From Brasilonema sennae CENA114 (GTDB taxonomy: Bacteria > Cyanobacteriota > Cyanobacteriia > Cyanobacteriales > Nostocaceae), in contig NZ_CP030118.1 in NCBI RefSeq assembly GCF_006968745.1, positions 5,329,943-5,393,942 on the forward strand: a stretch of DNA of 64,000 bases, read 5' to 3'. The position numbers and the translations under genes are program-made. Numbering within the stretch: the first letter of the stretch is position 1; the number at the start of each line of letters is the position of its first letter. Under the pieces are notes generated by a model. That model was not told the DNA's origin. It did no database searches and saw only the letters and a program-made list of their open reading frames with translations. Positions 43,479 through 51,921 of this stretch are shown here, piece by piece.

Positions 43479-43503
43479 AGGGTGAGCAAACTTTGCTCAC
43501 CCT
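43479..43503 (-). terminator. Perfect hairpin terminator after the TPR gene
   Basis: AGGGTGAGCAAA pairs with TTTGCTCACCCT around a single base. On the minus strand it is followed by AATTTTTAACG, so it terminates the TPR gene, whose stop is 2 nt away. Confidence 0.8.
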
Positions 43504-43504
43504 G

Positions 43505-43861
43505 TCAATTAGCTGATGAAAAATAGATTTTGGATTGCTTAGGCTGAATCTGCTGAAGAAGGTTTTGTGTTTGCTGATATCCTTGGATATTTCCTTGCTG
43601 TTGAAACAAATTTGCAGCCTGTTTCAAATCAGCTACAGCGTTCTTGTTATCTCCCAAAGCATATTGGGCAAGTCCCCGGTTACCATAGGCATCAGCTAAA
43701 TTGGGATTTCTATTCAAGGCGGAGTTAAAGTTTGCAACAGCTTGCTTATCATTTCCGTGTTTAAAATTGGCAAGTCCGAGATGGTAGTAGCCATCTGGTG
43801 AGGTTGGATCAATTTTGATTATCTGGTTAAAGTCGGCGATAGCTTTGCGGAAATCTCCCAA
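43505..43861 (-). CDS. TPR protein, apparently truncated at the N-terminus
   Basis: 118 aa with three TPR units: DFRKAIADFNQIIKIDPTSP, DGYYHLGLANFKHGNDKQAV and DAYGNRGLAQYALGDNKNAV. The only start is TTG 43861 without a ribosome site. In the same frame four more codons (H-Y-E-L before G-D-F) continue the TPR consensus upstream to a stop at 43871, so the real beginning has been lost. Proteins of this type normally have a signal peptide and further repeats. It may be a pseudogene or translated only as a fragment. Confidence 0.6.
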   Translation of the reverse strand: MGDFRKAIADFNQIIKIDPTSPDGYYHLGLANFKHGNDKQAVANFNSALNRNPNLADAYGNRGLAQYALGDNKNAVADLKQAANLFQQQGNIQGYQQTQNLLQQIQPKQSKIYFSSAN

Positions 43862-44013
43862 TTCATAATGTCAGAAAATCTGACCAGGATGTCATTTCCA
43901 AAAGATAGAATAAGTCACAATTGTTGTGTGTTCCTATACTCTTGCCAAAACACAAATTTGAGACAATGTATAATCTGTAAACAATCTTCACTGGTTCGCT
44001 AGGGTGTTCTCAA

Positions 44014-44346
44014 TTGAAAGAAGTACTCAAGTCCTTACTTTACTTCATCTGGGCTGGCTTGTTTGAGATTGGTGGCGGCTATCTCGTATGGCAATGGTTA
44101 AAAGAAGGAAAACCTGTCTGGTGGGGCATTGCAGGAGCTATTGGGTTAGCTTTATACGGTATGCTCGCGACTCTCCAGCCTGCGAACTTTGGTAGAGTAT
44201 ATGCTGCTTACGGCGGCGTGTTTATTGTAATGGCAATGCTTTGGGGTTGGAAGGTTGATGGAGTGACTCCAGACCGCTACGATATACTGGGAGTTTGTTT
44301 AGCATTACTGAGTGTACTGATTATCATGTATACACCCAGAGGATAG
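44014..44346 (+). CDS. YnfA/UPF0060 family membrane protein
   Basis: A 110-aa protein with four hydrophobic helices. Family signatures: FIWAGLFEIGGGYLVWQWL, GALGLALYGMLATLQP-like (here GAIGLALYGMLATLQP), FGRVYAAYGGVFIVMAMLWGW and DILGVCLALLSVLIIMY. The start is TTG 44014; no ATG is available upstream of the first helix. YnfA-type proteins are related to small multidrug-resistance exporters, but the transported compound is not established. A degraded ArsR regulator lies downstream on the other strand. Confidence 0.88.
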   Translation: MKEVLKSLLYFIWAGLFEIGGGYLVWQWLKEGKPVWWGIAGAIGLALYGMLATLQPANFGRVYAAYGGVFIVMAMLWGWKVDGVTPDRYDILGVCLALLSVLIIMYTPRG

Positions 44347-44436
44347 AAAAAAGGAGGATATCACAAAAAACATGGTAACAAATCCTACCCTAAGTCGTCT
44401 TCTGATAGGTGTTTCGCCTTCTCTTAAAGAAATATT

Positions 44437-44593
44437 CTCAGATCTTGCACCTTTCCGTATAAGCCCGGACTTAGTTAAAAGCAGCGCAAGAAAGTGACAC
44501 GATTTTTATTGTCTTTTTTCGTAATAATAAAGGCTTGAGGCAACGCAGGTGAGTGTGAATATTCAATCAACTTTTCTTGGTGCAAGATGTGAG
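44437..44593. mobile_element. MITE related to the 29.7-kb IS, second copy
   Basis: Ends CTCAGATCTTGCACCT (44437-44452) and GGTGCAAGATGTGAG (44579-44593), matching the IS termini with one change on the left. The right arm ATCAACTTTTCTTGG is the reverse complement of the left arm of the MITE at 26148, so it lies in the opposite orientation. No ORF. Confidence 0.75.
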
Positions 44594-44613
44594 TATTAGG
44601 ACTAAACTTGCTG

Positions 44614-44731
44614 TCAAGCTTGTAAATGTTCTTCTACAGACTGATACAGGTTAACAATATGAGTGTCAGCCAATCTGTAATAGACGTTGCGACCTTCTCG
44701 CCCATACCTAACTAAACGCATAGCTTTCAAT
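44614..44731 (-). pseudogene. ArsR/SmtB-type regulator, C-terminal remnant
   Basis: The frame reads LKAMRLVRYGREGRNVYYRL, then ADTHIVNLYQSVEEHLQA-stop. This is the recognition-helix end, beta-wing (REGRNVYYRLAD) and last helix of an ArsR-family metal or redox sensor. The first two-thirds are gone; the junction at about 44731 meets GC-rich composite repeats, and a MITE lies just beyond the stop. Confidence 0.75.
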
Positions 44732-44814
44732 TATGCAACGCCCACTTACTGGACCAAACGCAACAGTAAACTCTACGACGGGGAAACCGTTCTATTGCCT
44801 TAAAACGGCAAAAC

Positions 44815-45110
44815 CATACATGTGGTGAGACCAGCGCTACAGGAGGGGAGCCAGTGCGTTGCGGTGAGACCAGTGCTGCAGGAGGGTTTCCCTCCGTAGG
44901 CATCTGGCGTAAGCGCAAAGCGCACGCTGCGCGAACGCCGTAAGGCGTGCGCTTTGCGCATACCCGAAGGGGGGTTCCCAAGGCACGTTTTCGGGGGAAG
45001 CTTCCCCCGAAAAGCTGCCGCCCCGTTGTAGCACCTGGCGTTCTCCCGACCTAGGCGACTGCGTAAGCGCAAAGCGCACGAATCGAGCGTTGCAAGAGCG
45101 TCTGTGCAGG
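44815..45110. repeat. Composite palindromic repeat cluster, copy 2
   Basis: Shares GGTGAGACCAGCGCT, AGGAGGGGAGCCAGTGCGTT, ACCTGGCGTTCTCCCGACCT and GCGCTTTGCGCATACCCG with 25758-26015. It also holds the palindromes GCGCACGCTGCGCG and TTCGGGGGAAGCTTCCCCCGAA (44990-45012). Three overlapping ORFs on the minus strand here are artefacts. Confidence 0.7.
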
Positions 45111-46017
45111 AGATACGCGTAAGCGTGTCCCTTTGGGACTTACAAAGTAGCGTCTCCGAACGCGAGTGCGGGCAAGGCAGGGCTATAGAGATACCCGAAG
45201 GGTCATTGTGGGTTAAAGATGCGAGCGTGAAGAACGAGCACACTTACACCACATCGACGGCAATCATAACAATTGGAAAACTAAAAACCTTCTAGCGGTA
45301 CATGAAAGCTGTCACGATTATATCCACATGAGCCAAGGGAAAAACCCTAGAACATCGGGAGCCGAGTGCACACAAATGCGCACGCTCGGATCTAACTTAG
45401 AGGTGCGGTGGACAAGCGCGACTTGAAAGGTCGTTTAGAACGGAGAGCCGACTCTCCTAGAGAATTCACACTCTCTACCCTAATGTAAAAGACTTTCCGG
45501 AGTCCGGTCACGCCCAAGTAGGTAACGAAACAGGCGGAATGCAGACCACAAACGTAACCTTAACTACTAGCCCAAAGTGGTAAGGAGCAAGAGGGAGTTC
45601 TCCCAAGATGAACAAAAGTAAATTGATGTTTAAACTGCGTCATCGCACAGGGAGCCAAATCAGGCTGACAGGTTCCAACCAAAAGGTAAGTGGGTAGATT
45701 TATGGTTTTATGCTCTATAAATCGTGTGAATATAACTCCCACCGCAGGAAAGTCAACATCTAAAGGAGAATATACACTAAGCGAAACAACAAGGTAAACC
45801 CCATAGAGTCTATAGGATGTCGATACCAATAGTAAGCTAACCGCAAGGAAAGCAGAATCCTCTGGAGGGTAAAGGATGGAGTAAAAAGCAAAAGCCCGTT
45901 TGTAATGAACGAGATAGGGGTTCAAACTTTGCCCCTGACCGAAAGGAATAGCAGACTTACTCTGGGTCTTATGAGAAAGAGAAACTCACAAAGAAACTTA
46001 ATTCAAGGACAAGTTAG

Positions 46018-47673
46018 ATGTCGTACCTCGGTACAACAAACGGACTAAGAAAACCACTAGAAGATTGGAGCCAAATCAACTGGCGAAAAATCAACAAAGC
46101 GGTTAGGAATCTGCGTCAAAGAATCTTTCTCGCGAGAAAACTTGGTAACTGGCGGAAGTTGAGAAACCTCCAAAAGTTAATGCAAAGAAGCTACGCCAAC
46201 CTATTACTCTCTGTTCGGAAAATCACTCAGACCAATAAGGGTAAAGCAACGGCAGGAATTGACAAAGAAATAATCAATACCCCAAAGCAGCGAGTGAAGC
46301 TGGTAAACAACTGGAGTGGAGGAAATCAAGATCCTACAAAACGGGTAATGATCCCCAAAGCCAACGGTAAGAAACGACCGCTCGGAATCCCAACCGTGCG
46401 CGACAGAATCGAACAGGCAATAATAGTCAATTCACTAGAACCCGAATGGGAAGCCGTATTTGAACCAAACTCCTATGGATTCAGGTGCGGTAGAAGCTGT
46501 CATGATGCCATAGCACAAAATTGGATAAGATTAAATGCAAGTCCAAATGCTAGAAATAACTGGGTTTTAGAAGCTGATATTCAAGGATTCTTCGACAATA
46601 TTGCCCATGAATCTATCCTTAGACAACTAGGTAATTTCCCAAACAAAAACCTAATCAAAGGATGGTTAAAAGCTGGATTTATCTTTGAAGGGATATACAG
46701 CCCGACAGAAACGGGTACACCACAAGGAGGGGTTTGCTCCCCGCTCCTAGCCAATATCGGATTGCATGGATTAGAAACCTTTATAAAATCCACCAATCCA
46801 AAACTTGGAGTGGTTAGGTACGCTGATGATTTTATAGTCACAGCTAGAGACAAAGGAAGCCTCGAAAATGCCCAAATCCAGATTCAGCAATGGCTGTCAG
46901 AAAGAGGTTTGAATCTCAGTACGGAGAAAACGTTCATAACGTCAATGGCAGATGGTTTTGACTTCCTCGGCTTCAATCACCGCCATTATAATGGCAAACT
47001 GCTTATCAAACCCTCGAAAAAGAAAGTCTTAGACTTTTGTAAACGAATCGGTCAAGAAATAAAAGCAATGAACGGATGTGAACAAGAGGTAGTCATCAAA
47101 AGACTGAACCCAATTCTCCGAGGTTTTGCTAATTATTACAGAGGTGTGGTTAGTAAAGAAACCTTTGAATATGTCAAAAGTAGAATATGGCAATACCTCT
47201 GGCGTTGGGCTAAACGTCGCCATCCCAACAAGAACACAAAATGGGTACGGAAACGTTACTTTCAGACCAGAAATCGCAAGAAATGGACGTTCGCTACATC
47301 TACTAGCGACCGCCGAGGCAAACAAAAGGATTTAATCCTATACCCGATAGCGTACACGCCCATCGAACGCCATGTAAAGGTCAAGGGGGAAGCATCACCG
47401 GATGACCCCTCACTCAAAGAATATTGGGAAAAACGCCACCAAAAATATGGTAAGAGCTACTGGGAGAAAAACTCTCGGAATTATAAAATCGCTCAAAACC
47501 AAGACTGGAAATGTACCTGTGGTGAACCATTATTCAATGGAGAGGAAATAGAAACCCATCACATCGTACCTGTTGCTCAAGGTGGACTTGATGACGTAAA
47601 AAACCTTCAGCATCTACACAAAGCGTGTCATAAGCAGGTACACACAAAATCCAAGTCAACTCGCTTGAAGTAA
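46018..47673 (+). CDS. ltrA: Group II intron reverse transcriptase/maturase with HNH domain
   Basis: A 551-aa protein that splices and mobilises the host intron. Order: RT-0/RT-1 region (WRKINKAVRNLRQRIF, then KATAGID), RT-2 (RPLGIPTVRDRI, 120-131), RT-3 (EADIQGFFDNI, 185-195), RT-4 (TGTPQGGVCSPLLANI, 232-247), RT-5 active site YADDF (268-272), then maturase domain X (LRGFANYYRGVVSKETFEYV region). The C-terminal HNH nuclease has CTCGEPLF, EIETHHIVPVAQGG and LQHLHKACHKQVH. All catalytic positions are intact, so the intron may be active. The ATG at 46018 is followed directly by recognisable N-terminal sequence. Confidence 0.93.
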   Translation: MSYLGTTNGLRKPLEDWSQINWRKINKAVRNLRQRIFLARKLGNWRKLRNLQKLMQRSYANLLLSVRKITQTNKGKATAGIDKEIINTPKQRVKLVNNWSGGNQDPTKRVMIPKANGKKRPLGIPTVRDRIEQAIIVNSLEPEWEAVFEPNSYGFRCGRSCHDAIAQNWIRLNASPNARNNWVLEADIQGFFDNIAHESILRQLGNFPNKNLIKGWLKAGFIFEGIYSPTETGTPQGGVCSPLLANIGLHGLETFIKSTNPKLGVVRYADDFIVTARDKGSLENAQIQIQQWLSERGLNLSTEKTFITSMADGFDFLGFNHRHYNGKLLIKPSKKKVLDFCKRIGQEIKAMNGCEQEVVIKRLNPILRGFANYYRGVVSKETFEYVKSRIWQYLWRWAKRRHPNKNTKWVRKRYFQTRNRKKWTFATSTSDRRGKQKDLILYPIAYTPIERHVKVKGEASPDDPSLKEYWEKRHQKYGKSYWEKNSRNYKIAQNQDWKCTCGEPLFNGEEIETHHIVPVAQGGLDDVKNLQHLHKACHKQVHTKSKSTRLK

Positions 47674-47678
47674 GGCTT

Positions 47679-47713
47679 GAGCGCAGTGAGTGCGAAAGTC
47701 TCATGCTGCGTTC
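47679..47713 (+). ncRNA. Group II intron domain V
   Basis: GAGCGCAGTGAG ... TGCGAAAGTC ... TCATGCTGCGTTC folds into the short two-part stem with AGC-type catalytic base pairs, a two-base bulge and a GAAA-type loop, typical of domain V. It begins 5 nt past the maturase stop codon. Confidence 0.85.
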
Positions 47714-47809
47714 TTAGGGGAGGGGAGAGCGGTGACGCTCGAACCTTACCCGACTACTCCCCATCGACTCAACTTAATCTCAGTACAGACTCTAACGGGC
47801 TACTGAAAG

Positions 47810-47834
47810 CCTACACTGTCAGGGTCAGTGTAGG
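47810..47834. repeat. Hairpin at the gpmI 3' end
   Basis: CCTACACTG (47810-47818) pairs with CAGTGTAGG (47826-47834). It lies 5 nt past the gpmI stop on the minus strand and may be its terminator, although the following T run is weak. The group II intron ends about 50 nt further on. Confidence 0.6.
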
Positions 47835-47838
47835 TAGT

Positions 47839-49437
47839 TTACATCGCCAGTTGTACAGGAGTGCGAGAAAGTTGCACGTCATACTCGGCGTTTTGCAGTA
47901 GCGATCGCCCTGTCATTTCTATTGGTTGAGGTAGTTGTAGAATATCCAAAATTGTCGGTGCAATGTCGGATAGCTTACCATCACTCCGCAAGGCGACATC
48001 TGTACCATGTCCTGGAATTTTGGCTTTTTCACCTTCCACTAAAATCAGGGGAACTAAGTTAGTCGTGTGCGCTGTCCAGGGATTCCCGTTACTATCTAGC
48101 ATATGCTCGGCGTTGCCGTGGTCAGCAGTTATAATTGTTGTCCCGCCGACTTTACCAATACCGGAGAGTAGGCGACCCAAACACTGGTCAACTGTCTCAA
48201 CGGCTTTAACAGTCGCTTGGATGTTACCTGTGTGTCCTACCATGTCTGGGTTGGCATAGTTGATGACAACAAGCGAGTATACGCGCTTTTCAATTGCTGC
48301 GATCGCCACGTCTGTCACTGCTTCTGCTGACATTGCAGGAGCACTATCATAAGTTGGCACCATCGGAGAGCTTATCAATAGTCGGTCTTCTCCTTCAAAA
48401 GGTTCTTCTAGACCCCCATTGAAGAAGTAAGTGACGTGAGCGTATTTTTCTGTTTCTGCTGTCCGAAGCTGCTTTAAATCATGCTTGGAAATGACTTCCC
48501 CAAGAATATTACTCAAATTTTGCGGTTCAAAAGCAACCCCAACTCGTAATTCTGGGTCATACTGTGTAAAGGTAACAAAAGACAGTGGGGTGATTTGCTG
48601 TCTTTCAAAACCGTTAAATTCTGGATTGACTAAAGCTTGGCTTAGTTGTCTTGATCTGTCGGGGCGGAAGTTAAAAAAGATGACTCCGTCTCCTGGTTCG
48701 ATAGCTCCAGGTGCTATTCTGACTGGGAGCACGAATTCGTCCGTCAAACGTTCTGCATACGATGCTTGTAGGACTTCCACAGCCTTTAGACCATTTCCTG
48801 GTCCATCCTGCGTCATCACGTCGTAAGCGCGTTTAACTCGATCCCAACGGCGATCGCGATCCATCGCATAATAGCGACCGCTAACTGTGACTATGCGCCC
48901 GACGCCTATACGGTCGATATAGTCTTGAAGAAGCCCCAATGCTTTCACCCCTTCAGTGGGAGTGGTGTCACGCCCATCAGTAATGGCGTGTATGCAAACT
49001 TGGGATATTCCCTGAATCTTTGCTAAGTCAAGTAGTCCGAATAGATGAGTGATGTGCGAATGCACTCCACCCTCAGAAGTTAGCCCAACCAGATGCAACT
49101 TGCCATTTCGACGATACACTTCCTGGCAAATGTTCACAAGTGCTGGATTTCTGAGAATGGAACCGTCCTCTACTGCGTCTGAGATCCGTACTAATTCTTG
49201 GGGGACAATTCTACCAGCGCCTATGTTCAAATGACCAACTTCCGAGTTGCCCATTTGACCTTCTGGTAACCCCACCGCTTTCCCTGATGTTCGGATGAGG
49301 GTGTGGGGATAAGCCGCCCATAAGCTATCCATCACCGGAGTGTTTGCAACAGCAATAGCGTTTCCATGACTCTCCTCGCAGTAGCCCCATCCGTCTAAAA
49401 TGACTAGCACCACGGGAGCAATAGGTGCCTTGGTCAT
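47839..49437 (-). CDS. gpmI: 2,3-bisphosphoglycerate-independent phosphoglycerate mutase
   Basis: A 532-aa two-metal enzyme of the alkaline phosphatase superfamily that interconverts 3- and 2-phosphoglycerate in lower glycolysis. The first metal Asp is D15 in LVILDGWGY, and the phosphoserine nucleophile is S65 in GQMGNSEVGHL. Other conserved blocks are SEGGVHSHITHLFGLL, HAITDGRDTTP, VSGRYYAMDRD, FFNFRPDRSRQL, NYANPDMVGHTG and TADHGNAEHM with the remaining metal ligands. Length and domain order are standard. The ATG at 49437 starts at the conserved N-terminus. It appears monocistronic. Confidence 0.96.
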   Translation of the reverse strand: MTKAPIAPVVLVILDGWGYCEESHGNAIAVANTPVMDSLWAAYPHTLIRTSGKAVGLPEGQMGNSEVGHLNIGAGRIVPQELVRISDAVEDGSILRNPALVNICQEVYRRNGKLHLVGLTSEGGVHSHITHLFGLLDLAKIQGISQVCIHAITDGRDTTPTEGVKALGLLQDYIDRIGVGRIVTVSGRYYAMDRDRRWDRVKRAYDVMTQDGPGNGLKAVEVLQASYAERLTDEFVLPVRIAPGAIEPGDGVIFFNFRPDRSRQLSQALVNPEFNGFERQQITPLSFVTFTQYDPELRVGVAFEPQNLSNILGEVISKHDLKQLRTAETEKYAHVTYFFNGGLEEPFEGEDRLLISSPMVPTYDSAPAMSAEAVTDVAIAAIEKRVYSLVVINYANPDMVGHTGNIQATVKAVETVDQCLGRLLSGIGKVGGTTIITADHGNAEHMLDSNGNPWTAHTTNLVPLILVEGEKAKIPGHGTDVALRSDGKLSDIAPTILDILQLPQPIEMTGRSLLQNAEYDVQLSRTPVQLAM

Positions 49438-49855
49438 AGTAAAACTGCCCTTTACTTTTTGTAATACTCGAATGATACCATTGCTATTAGCAGCCGCAAG
49501 TGAATTTCTGCTTATGACCTACTTTTTTTGCATAACTGTGGGCTTTTAGACAATTCTTAAACTTTGTTTATCTTTGGTAATTTATTGTGATATTTGGATT
49601 GCTGGACTATCTACAGTAATCCTATTTGAATTGCGGAATTTTTAAGAGAGGCGCTTAAAGCAGGGTGTCGCTTTGCGTCTGATCGCCCTGGTCGCAAAGC
49701 GAATGAAAACTTTTTGTGCAACTAGGACGATTGCTACGCTGTTCGCCGCACGATTCGGGCAAACGCCCAGCTAATTGCAGGCGATCACAAACTACACAAA
49801 TCTCAGACACAAATAGAAATTCTCATGAATGACTTTGGAGTGCTAAACATACATA
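49438..49855. other. Spacer between gpmI and the ABC-F gene
   Basis: No ORF with coding character. It contains GC-rich dispersed palindrome pieces at about 49660-49770 (GTCGCTTTGCG, GGTCGCAAAGCG and CGCCGCACGATTCGGGC). The gpmI promoter is presumably within 49438-49560. Confidence 0.45.
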
Positions 49856-51550
49856 TCATTTCTTTTTTGTGCCACTTTTTGCTGCTTTAGCAGCTTTTTT
49901 GGCAGCTTTTTCAGCAGCAATTGCTGCTAATTTTGCTTCTTCTTTTTCCTCTGCTATTTTATCTAAGTAATAGTGGTAATCTCCTAAGTAGACGCGGAAA
50001 TCTCCTTCCCTGATTTCCACAATTTTGTTTGCTACCTTGGAAATGAAATAACGGTCATGAGAAACAACAAGTACTGTGCCATCATAGTTTTGAATAGCTT
50101 CTTCCAACATTTCTTTTGCTGGAATGTCTAAATGGTTGGTAGGCTCATCCAGTATTAATAAATTGGCTGGTTGTAACAACATTTTTGCTAAGGCAAGACG
50201 TGCTTTTTCTCCTCCACTTAATGCCGCCACTGCTTTGAACACAGTATCACCGCTGAACAGAAATCTTCCTAAGACGGTGCGAACTTCTTCATTTTTCCAA
50301 TCAGGAACTTCGTCATGGATAGTTTCCATAACAGTTTTTTTCAAATCCAAAGCTTCAGCTTGGTTTTGTTCAAAGTATCCAGGGAGAACATTGTGTTCAC
50401 CCAATGTCACTGCTCCTTCTGTGGGTTGTTCAACACCCATGATCAGGCGTAACAAAGTGGATTTGCCTGCACCATTAGGAGCAATAAAGGCAATGCGATC
50501 GCCCTTTTCTATGAAAAGATTTCCACCCAAAAACAAAATCTTATCATCATAGATGTGAGTTAAATTCTTGATATTCACCACCTCACGTCCACTACGGGGT
50601 GCAGGAGGAAAACGGAAGTGCAGCGTTCTTAAATCATCTGTCGGTGCTTCGATGCGTTCAATTTTTTCCAGTTGTTTTTCTCGGCTTTTTGCCTGGGTAC
50701 TGCGAGTCGCACTTGCGCGGAACCTATCAACAAAAGCTTGTTGCTTATCTAATTCTTTTTGCTGGCGTTCGTAAGCCGAAAGTTGCGCTGTTTGATTTTC
50801 AGCTTTTTGTTGTAGATATGCTGAGTAATTGCCAAGATAGCTGGAGGAAACACCGCGTTCTGTTTCCACAATTTGGGTACACAATCGGTCAAGGAACTCA
50901 CGGTCATGGGAAACTATCACCATTGGGGTATTCAGCCCCTTGAGATAATTTTCTAACCACTCAATGGTTTCTAAATCTAAATGGTTTGTTGGCTCGTCTA
51001 ATAGTAATAAGTCAGGTTCTTGCAACAGAATTTTGCCCAAACCCATTCGCATTTGCCAACCGCCACTAAAAGCACTCACAAGGCGATCGCCATCTTCTAG
51101 CCCAAACCCCATCTCTGGTAAAATCTTCCCAATCCGTGTGTCCAAGATGTAGCCATCTAATGCTTCAAACTGCCGTTGTAAGCGATCTAACTTATTAATC
51201 AGTTTATCCAGTTCCTCTGGAGTCGCGCTTTCCATCTCTCGCATCACCTGGGCTAAAGACAGCTGCACAGCATTAGCTTCTTTAAATACCGTCCAAAATT
51301 CTTCTCTAACAGTGCGAGTTGGTTCGACTTCAAACTCTTGATTGAGATAAGCTATGTGTAAGCTGGCAGGACGAATGATTTCGCCAGACGTGGGTTCAGT
51401 TTCCCCTGTGATAATTTTGAGTTGGGTGGATTTTCCGGCACCATTGACACCGACTAAACCAATGCGATCGCCAGCTTTGACTTCCCAGTTGACATCCTTG
51501 AGAACTTCGCCTGTGGGGTAAATTTTACTGATATGTTCCAGTCGCAGCAT
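49856..51550 (-). CDS. ABC-F type ribosome-associated ATPase
   Basis: From ATG 51550 the protein is 564 aa; the longer frame upstream adds non-conserved residues, and GGAG lies about 8 nt before this ATG. Two ABC domains in tandem without membrane helices: Walker A GVNGAGKST (34-42) and APNGAGKST (357-365), signatures FSGGWQMRMG (161-170) and LSGGEKARLALAKML, Walker B LLLLDEPTNHLD and LLILDEPTNHLD. A charged linker (about 240-300, P-site tRNA interaction motif) lies between. The Lys/Ala-rich coiled tail (AAIAAEKAAKKAAKAAK) resembles Uup/YheS-type members. It probably helps ribosomes through stalls; drug resistance is not implied. Confidence 0.9.
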   Translation of the reverse strand: MLRLEHISKIYPTGEVLKDVNWEVKAGDRIGLVGVNGAGKSTQLKIITGETEPTSGEIIRPASLHIAYLNQEFEVEPTRTVREEFWTVFKEANAVQLSLAQVMREMESATPEELDKLINKLDRLQRQFEALDGYILDTRIGKILPEMGFGLEDGDRLVSAFSGGWQMRMGLGKILLQEPDLLLLDEPTNHLDLETIEWLENYLKGLNTPMVIVSHDREFLDRLCTQIVETERGVSSSYLGNYSAYLQQKAENQTAQLSAYERQQKELDKQQAFVDRFRASATRSTQAKSREKQLEKIERIEAPTDDLRTLHFRFPPAPRSGREVVNIKNLTHIYDDKILFLGGNLFIEKGDRIAFIAPNGAGKSTLLRLIMGVEQPTEGAVTLGEHNVLPGYFEQNQAEALDLKKTVMETIHDEVPDWKNEEVRTVLGRFLFSGDTVFKAVAALSGGEKARLALAKMLLQPANLLILDEPTNHLDIPAKEMLEEAIQNYDGTVLVVSHDRYFISKVANKIVEIREGDFRVYLGDYHYYLDKIAEEKEEAKLAAIAAEKAAKKAAKAAKSGTKKK

Positions 51551-51921
51551 GAGGTGTCTCCAAGGTAGGGAATAGATAGATAAGGCAGAAGTAATTATAT
51601 TGAATCCAATCTTAACAAAATTTAACTCAAAATTCTTGCTCGTCAATTCCTCAACAGACAGAAGTTTTCGATACTTGTCTCCCAAATGACAAGATTTGAT
51701 TTTGCTATGAATTTCTATGATGGCTTGCAGCTAAAATAATGGAAATGGCGCACCTTGCGGCGAACGCGCAGCGTGTCGTCAGGCATAGGCAAGATGGGGT
51801 ACTTCACATTCCAACTACCGAGTCAAAAATTTCAGTCCACCTCGAAAGAGATTGCGGAAACTCCGCTCTCAACCGAGGATAGGACAACAGGGTAGTTCAT
51901 CATCAATTTCTGGTACCAGCG

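Larger units (their letters stand above)
45166..47757 (+). mobile_element. Group II intron with maturase ORF
   Basis: A ribozyme-type retroelement. The 3' end is well defined by a domain V hairpin at 47679-47713 and a domain VI-like stem ending CCGAC/CTAC at about 47751-47757. The ORF inside the structure encodes reverse transcriptase, maturase and HNH domains. The 5' end is less certain: a GTGCG start occurs at 45166 and another at 45403. The first gives 852 nt of 5' ribozyme sequence, a normal size. It inserted downstream of gpmI in opposite orientation, beyond that gene's hairpin, so it disrupts no recognisable gene. Confidence 0.72.

Noticed and set aside
44727..45243. Three overlapping minus-strand ORFs of 80-147 aa
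   Set aside because: All are read through composite repeats and the 5' part of the group II intron.
49856..51685. Longer start of the ABC-F gene at 51685
   Set aside because: The extra 45 residues are not conserved in type and a good ribosome site precedes the internal ATG at 51550.
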